A DNA stretch of 64,000 bases from Drechslerella dactyloides (taxonomy: Eukaryota > Ascomycota > Orbiliomycetes > Orbiliales > Orbiliaceae), in assembly GCA_020064725.1 (NCBI GenBank), contig JAGTWJ010000002.1, forward strand, positions 2,170,001-2,234,000. The letters run 5' to 3'. Below the pieces are notes generated by a model. That model ran no database searches and was not told where the DNA came from. It worked only from the letters and a program-made list of their open reading frames with translations. The number at the start of each line of letters is the position of its first letter. Position 1 is the stretch's first letter. Below are positions 59,386 through 64,000 of the stretch, one piece after another. Both the position numbers and the translations under genes were made by a program.

Positions 59386-62300
59386 CTTGAGTTTTTTCGG
59401 AACTCGTTCCTCCAGAGTGGGCGCCGTGACGGTTCCGTGGAATTCCTTATTCTATGGTTTTGTGTCGAGTCGTTTCTGAATCCCGGTTATATGTTCTAAC
59501 TACTTCTCGGGTTTCTTCCGCGAGCGACAGGAGTGGTGTATGCTGTTGTTGTGTAATGATCCACCTTGAGCGGAGTCTTTATTCACTGCCAAAAGATACT
59601 CGGTGTCGGAAGCTGGGAAGCGAATAAGAATCAGACCTGCAGGTTCCTGACGGTATTGAGATTAGTGTGTGAAATGGAAAAGGGCGATCGAATGCAGGCA
59701 GTCATCAGAATATGTGATGCAGGTAGGCAGATATGGTTCGACGATGATGCGGAGGCGCAAGATGACGATGGAAAGAGGATCGATCGATCAAGCGACCACC
59801 GTTGAGGCAATGCGTGTTTTGCGGCAGCGCGCGGGGAGCAGTCAAGACACAGGAGATGACGAATGCCCGGAGAAGCTCCGGATGGATGTCAGGATGCAAA
59901 GGGACTATAATACAAGGGGCCACGAGGAGGTAGTGCTCTGACAGGCTTCGGGCAGGATGGGCCGACGGTGGGATTTGCGAGTTGGGGCGGTCATGAAACG
60001 ACCGATCCACCTGATAGCTCGCCCCTCCGGTTATCTGCAAAAGCAGCAGTCCAAGGCGCCGGTAAAGTAAAACGCAGAGGGACTTTATAAATCGAGCAAA
60101 GGCGCAGGAGGAATAGAAGAGATTTTATTCCGCTGGTTTATAATGCGCAATGCGAACGAGTGACTGCACGGAGAAACTAGCCGTGGAATTGGGTCGGGGT
60201 ACAGACGAATCCCCAGAGTTCCGCTGCGGATCAGAGTTTCCCGCGTACAAAGTAGAAGAAAAGAAGGAAAGGGGAGAGCGGACAGACAGAAAATAAGACA
60301 CGCGGAACAGCAAAAAAAAAAAAAGGAAGAAGCTTTCTCGGGAGTCAAAACCCAGGAAATGACGTCGTCTCGAGCACGAGGCAGGATGAAGCGGCAGGGC
60401 TGCGAGGTGGGAAAGAGGACAGACAGAACACCCGCAGCTGAACAGAAAACGCCCCTCCGCGATAGATTAATAATGGCAGCGGCGGGGGAGATTCGTATTC
60501 GCTGGCTACAAGAATGCCGGTCCCGTGATGGAGTAGGGGGACTCGAGGGGAACTCGATGCATATACCAGAAGAAAGCAGATGGTGAAATCGGCTAGCCAG
60601 CTCTGGCGCGACTAGTTGGCAGCGCTACTTACTCGACAGGAGAGGAAAGAACGAAAGGACCAGCGCAGTCGATCAACGGCTAGGCCTGGAGAGGAGGTGG
60701 GTAGATGAGGGAAGAGCGAGAGGATAAGGAGGCGGAGGGGAGGGATGTCGGAAAGAGGGGAGAAGCTGGAAGGGGAGGAAGGTAGGAAGGAGGGAAGGAG
60801 GGAAAGGTGAGGGGGATAGATCAGGTTGTACGAGCGACACGAAGGAATATAATTCGATCGAGCGGTCACAACCAGCGATAATTATTAATTGCTGGCTTTG
60901 CCAGTTGCAAGATGGAGGAGTGAATGTTGGAGGTCGGATCGGTCCGCGGCAGGTTTGCTGAGCTGTTCTGTCCCCCCGTTCGCCTCACTCTGGAGATATA
61001 CCAGACTTACGTGGATTGGGGTGCATGCACGGTAGACACGAATGTATCCATCGCCCGCCAGACGCAGAAACAGGACAGACGGACAGGAGTTTGGGCAGAA
61101 CTGTACAGCGACGGGGACGCTACTTGGTACCGCAGCAGACGCACGAGAGATTGAGATTGGATTGGCTGCAGCCCAGTTTTTCCCGCTTTTTCGATCGGGG
61201 AGGGTGGCAGCGGAGTGTGCATAGCTCGCTAGCTCCGCAGCTCTGGATGGATGGATCCTCCCTCGGGCAGCAAGGGGCCCGAGCTGCCTGGCCTGTCTGG
61301 GGGAGAGTTCCCACAGGATCACAAGACGATGTGCTGGAATGGACGTGTGAATCAGATCTGTACAAAGTTGCAAGCTCACCTTTTGGCTTCGTTCGTTCTT
61401 TCTGTCTTTACTTTTTCCCACCGTCCGGGAACTTTCGATGTGATCTTCTGGACAGCACAGAAAGAATAAAGCGGTAGACGAGTAGAACCAGAGACAGGTC
61501 GATTCAATCGGCCGCTGTGGGAGAGATGTGCGGGAGTGTGTGTGTGGTGTGCGCCTGGGATGTCGATTCCGATTGAGAGAAATCTTGTCTCCGGCCGTGA
61601 TTGGGCCGTCCGCCAGATCGTCAGGTGCGCCGCCCTGTTTTGAGCAACCAGCCAGCTGCAGGCTACAGCAGCAGAGCGATTTTGATGATATAAGAAGGGG
61701 AGGACAGAGAACGGGCTCTCGTCTCCTTCGTTCGCCTGTGCTACCGGCCCAGAGCACGTATGATTAGTATCTCTGTGGTATTTCTATCAATCGGTGCCCG
61801 CGAGCCGGCACGATTACCTGCGCAGCTGCTGTGCTCTGGACTGCTGCAGCCAGACGAGGGGCGGCAGCTGGAAGCGAAGCCCGTTCGGCTGCTCGTCTAG
61901 CTATGATGCACCGATCGCGGTAAGTAAGGATAAAGTGTGCGCAACCAGAAGGGAAGGTAGAGAATGGTAAACTCCGGGAGCTGTACAGGATGGTCACGAA
62001 GCCAGCGGGAGGCCACTGGAGAGAACGCCGGAAGGAGAGATCGCGGGTGGTAATCTGGAAGTTTAGCCTGGCGGACGGGAGAGCAAGGCAGAGTAAGATC
62101 TTAAGAAGGGCGGCGGGAGCCCAGGGGACGAACTTTCAGAGGGGGTGGAGGTGGAGGAGGGAGCAAAAGGCGGAGGGGGGAGGTTGAGCGTCGTCGGAGG
62201 GATGGCGGACGCAGCACATGCGCACAGGGGGACTTCAGCCTTCTCAGACTGCGCTCCCCACGGAACCGCTACAGACTCTGCTGGACAAGGAAACGACACA

Positions 62301-64000
62301 CGAAAGAACGACTCGCACGCTCAATTGATGCTGATGCATTTGCATCTTGGACCAGATGGACTGCAACTTTATCGTGCCCGTTGGTTGCTCCTGCTCGCAT
62401 GCATCTCGTGGGAGTACATTCACGCCCGCCATGCTACACGCCCACCCTTCGGTATATCACCAACCCGTGGCGACAAGAATAGCGCCTCCAACGGACCCTT
62501 CTCATAACCTCCTCCACTACGACCGTCATAGCAGGTATGGAATCTGTTGCATTGGAGGCGCCGGTACCCAGCTAACCGACATTGTCTAGCTACGAGCAGC
62601 GAGCTCATTCATGCGCGAGGCGTTCCGGCGGAACTCGATGACGGAGCTTGAAGCTATGAGACGAGTCACCTGTCAAGCGCAGCTCCGTTGATGCAAGCCA
62701 GTGGCACGCTAGAAGCTGGAGAAGCACAAAGCCCTCGAGCTACTTTTGCTAGCCTTCGTACGACGGAAGGGTCGTGAAAAAAAGCCACAGGTTACCACCC
62801 ATCGGATGAAACGAGGTATGGCCTGATACGAGGCAGTGGATGGGCCGCGATATCGATAGCGCTAGCTGGGCTGCGGATGCGGATGCGGCACCACGATATG
62901 AAACTGCACAGGCAGCCATCCGTCGACCGGGCAAGCGCACGGCTTCCCAAAAACAAGGCCGAGCGACAGTCCGACACACGCGTGTGCAAACTACGGCACA
63001 GAGATACCGTCGACGACATTGACACTCGACCCGGCAGTCGAGTATCTAAACATGGCCGGCCCCTCATGACTGGGATCTATGATTTGGATGCATGCACGCA
63101 TGCTCTCACTCACCCACACTCATGCATGCACGTCCACGAAGGAATGATTTAACGAAACCCGCCCCGCCCACGTCAAGCGAACGAGCCTCGAAATGAAATC
63201 CGGACAACGGGAGTGATTTTAACTCCCCTCCCGCACAGTTGCTTAATATCTTGAGATTGTATCGACGGGACGAACGCCCGCTGCCCGACGATCTGCCCGC
63301 TTTCATCCCGTGTCCACGTCGTCGCGTCCTGGACGGTTGTCTTTCTCGATCCTCTTCAGCTTCACGTATAACTGTCTGGCTTCCTGCATCCCGTTACGTT
63401 CTTTGTCTTCCACGCCGGCGGCAAATTCCCCTCACAAGTTGACTAGCATATCCTCCGTCTGTCGGTCTGGTGTGCTCGCCGGGAGCTCCGGTGGGCAAAA
63501 CACCAGAGGGGGTCCGTCTCCTGCGCCCAACAGGCCTAGACATCAACCCAGCTCAGCCCAGTTGGCCAAGCTGGCCACCCCCTCCTCCAACAGAAAGGAG
63601 GAAGAACGCCAGAAAAGAAGTGCCAGGTGATATCCCCAAATACGATCAACGGGCAAACCTGCCGGAAGAGATGCCGCTCTTACATGAAACGCGAGAACTG
63701 AACCTCTCGGCGTGTTCCCATACGGCTGGCCGCCTCCCATTGTGTAATATTCCGTGACTGTTCCGTACATGATATTTCCACATTCGCACGCATTCCTGGT
63801 CGTCTCACATATGCATTCTTTTCTCAGCCGAAGAAAAAAAAAGCGTGGGGACAGGAAGAGTCCAGCTCCCAACTCTCAGGATCTAGCTGGCAATCGAAAA
63901 CGCTCTGCAGGGATGTATGGCGAGCATAACGTTGTCAGCCAGGAGTCCCGCAACCGTCCCGCGAGTAGGATCCTGTTAACAGCTGTTGGCGATACCTCGC
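59386..64000. other. Long gene-free upstream region of the kinase gene
   Basis: About 4.6 kb to the window edge with no recognised gene. The longest ORF (290 codons, minus, 60885-61757) has low-quality composition and no domain, so I treat it as chance. Purine-rich on the plus strand in several places, notably 60688-60820 and 62125-62185. A poly-A run is near 60312. It presumably holds the kinase promoter and leader. Confidence 0.45.
60688..60820. promoter_or_regulatory. Long polypurine/polypyrimidine tract upstream of the kinase
   Basis: About 130 bp, almost all G and A on the plus strand, with several GGGAGG and GGAAGG runs. On the kinase sense strand it is a CT-rich tract about 1.3-1.4 kb upstream of the start codon. 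CT-rich tracts are common in filamentous-fungal promoters, and triplex or G-quadruplex potential is possible. A regulatory role is inferred only. Confidence 0.4.

Noticed and set aside
60885..61757. 290-codon minus-strand ORF upstream of the kinase
   Set aside because: Irregular composition, no domain, and no codon pattern like neighbouring genes; most likely chance.

Overview
The window is nuclear DNA from a filamentous ascomycete (Pezizomycotina). The evidence is short introns of about 55-100 nt with GT/AG ends and CTAAC-like branch sites, a group III (Nik1/Os-1 type) hybrid histidine kinase, a GH5 exo-beta-1,3-glucanase, and long AT-rich blocks of transposons decayed by C-to-T/G-to-A transitions in the manner of repeat-induced point mutation (RIP). 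The species cannot be named from this sequence.

Layout. 1-5.3 kb: one conserved-looking two-exon membrane protein gene (1314-2631), then a gene-free stretch. 5.3-18.3 kb: a nested transposon graveyard. It holds three AT-rich blocks, two pogo/Fot1-type elements with complete, identical inverted repeats and TA target duplications (9056-10946 and 16294-18258), copies of two LTR families (A and B), one solo LTR with a perfect 5-bp target duplication (14764-14979), and a C2H2 zinc-finger gene with an early stop (15056-16055) lying between AT blocks. 18.3-25.4 kb: a GC-normal DDE transposase fragment, an unidentified ORF remnant, further LTR-A copies and the secreted exo-1,3-glucanase gene (23065-24387). 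25.4-33.3 kb: a four-exon small protein gene, probably mitochondrial (26018-26820), about 6 kb without a recognisable gene, and a short coiled-coil (SCOC/Slo1-like) gene. 33.3-42.7 kb: about 9.5 kb with no recognisable gene, between two divergent genes.

42.7-59.4 kb is the housekeeping core: a seven-exon C2/MUN-type (Munc13/UNC-13-related) protein of 1315 aa, RNA polymerase I subunit RPA43, UDP-N-acetylglucosamine pyrophosphorylase convergent with RPA43, a secreted 199-aa cysteine-containing protein, and the five-exon group III histidine kinase (1282 aa, six HAMP units). 59.4-64 kb is a gene-free upstream region of the kinase with a long polypurine tract.

Three genes bear on the cell wall: the GH5 glucanase (beta-glucan trimming), UAP1 (UDP-GlcNAc for chitin and glycosylation) and the kinase (osmotic and wall-stress sensing, the route disturbed by dicarboximide and phenylpyrrole fungicides). 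They are not a cluster in the operon sense. I found no convincing tRNA, rRNA, CRISPR array or biosynthetic gene cluster. The most unusual signal is in the pogo elements. Their CpG-rich terminal repeats are perfectly preserved, while the interiors have lost nearly all CpG and much of their GC.
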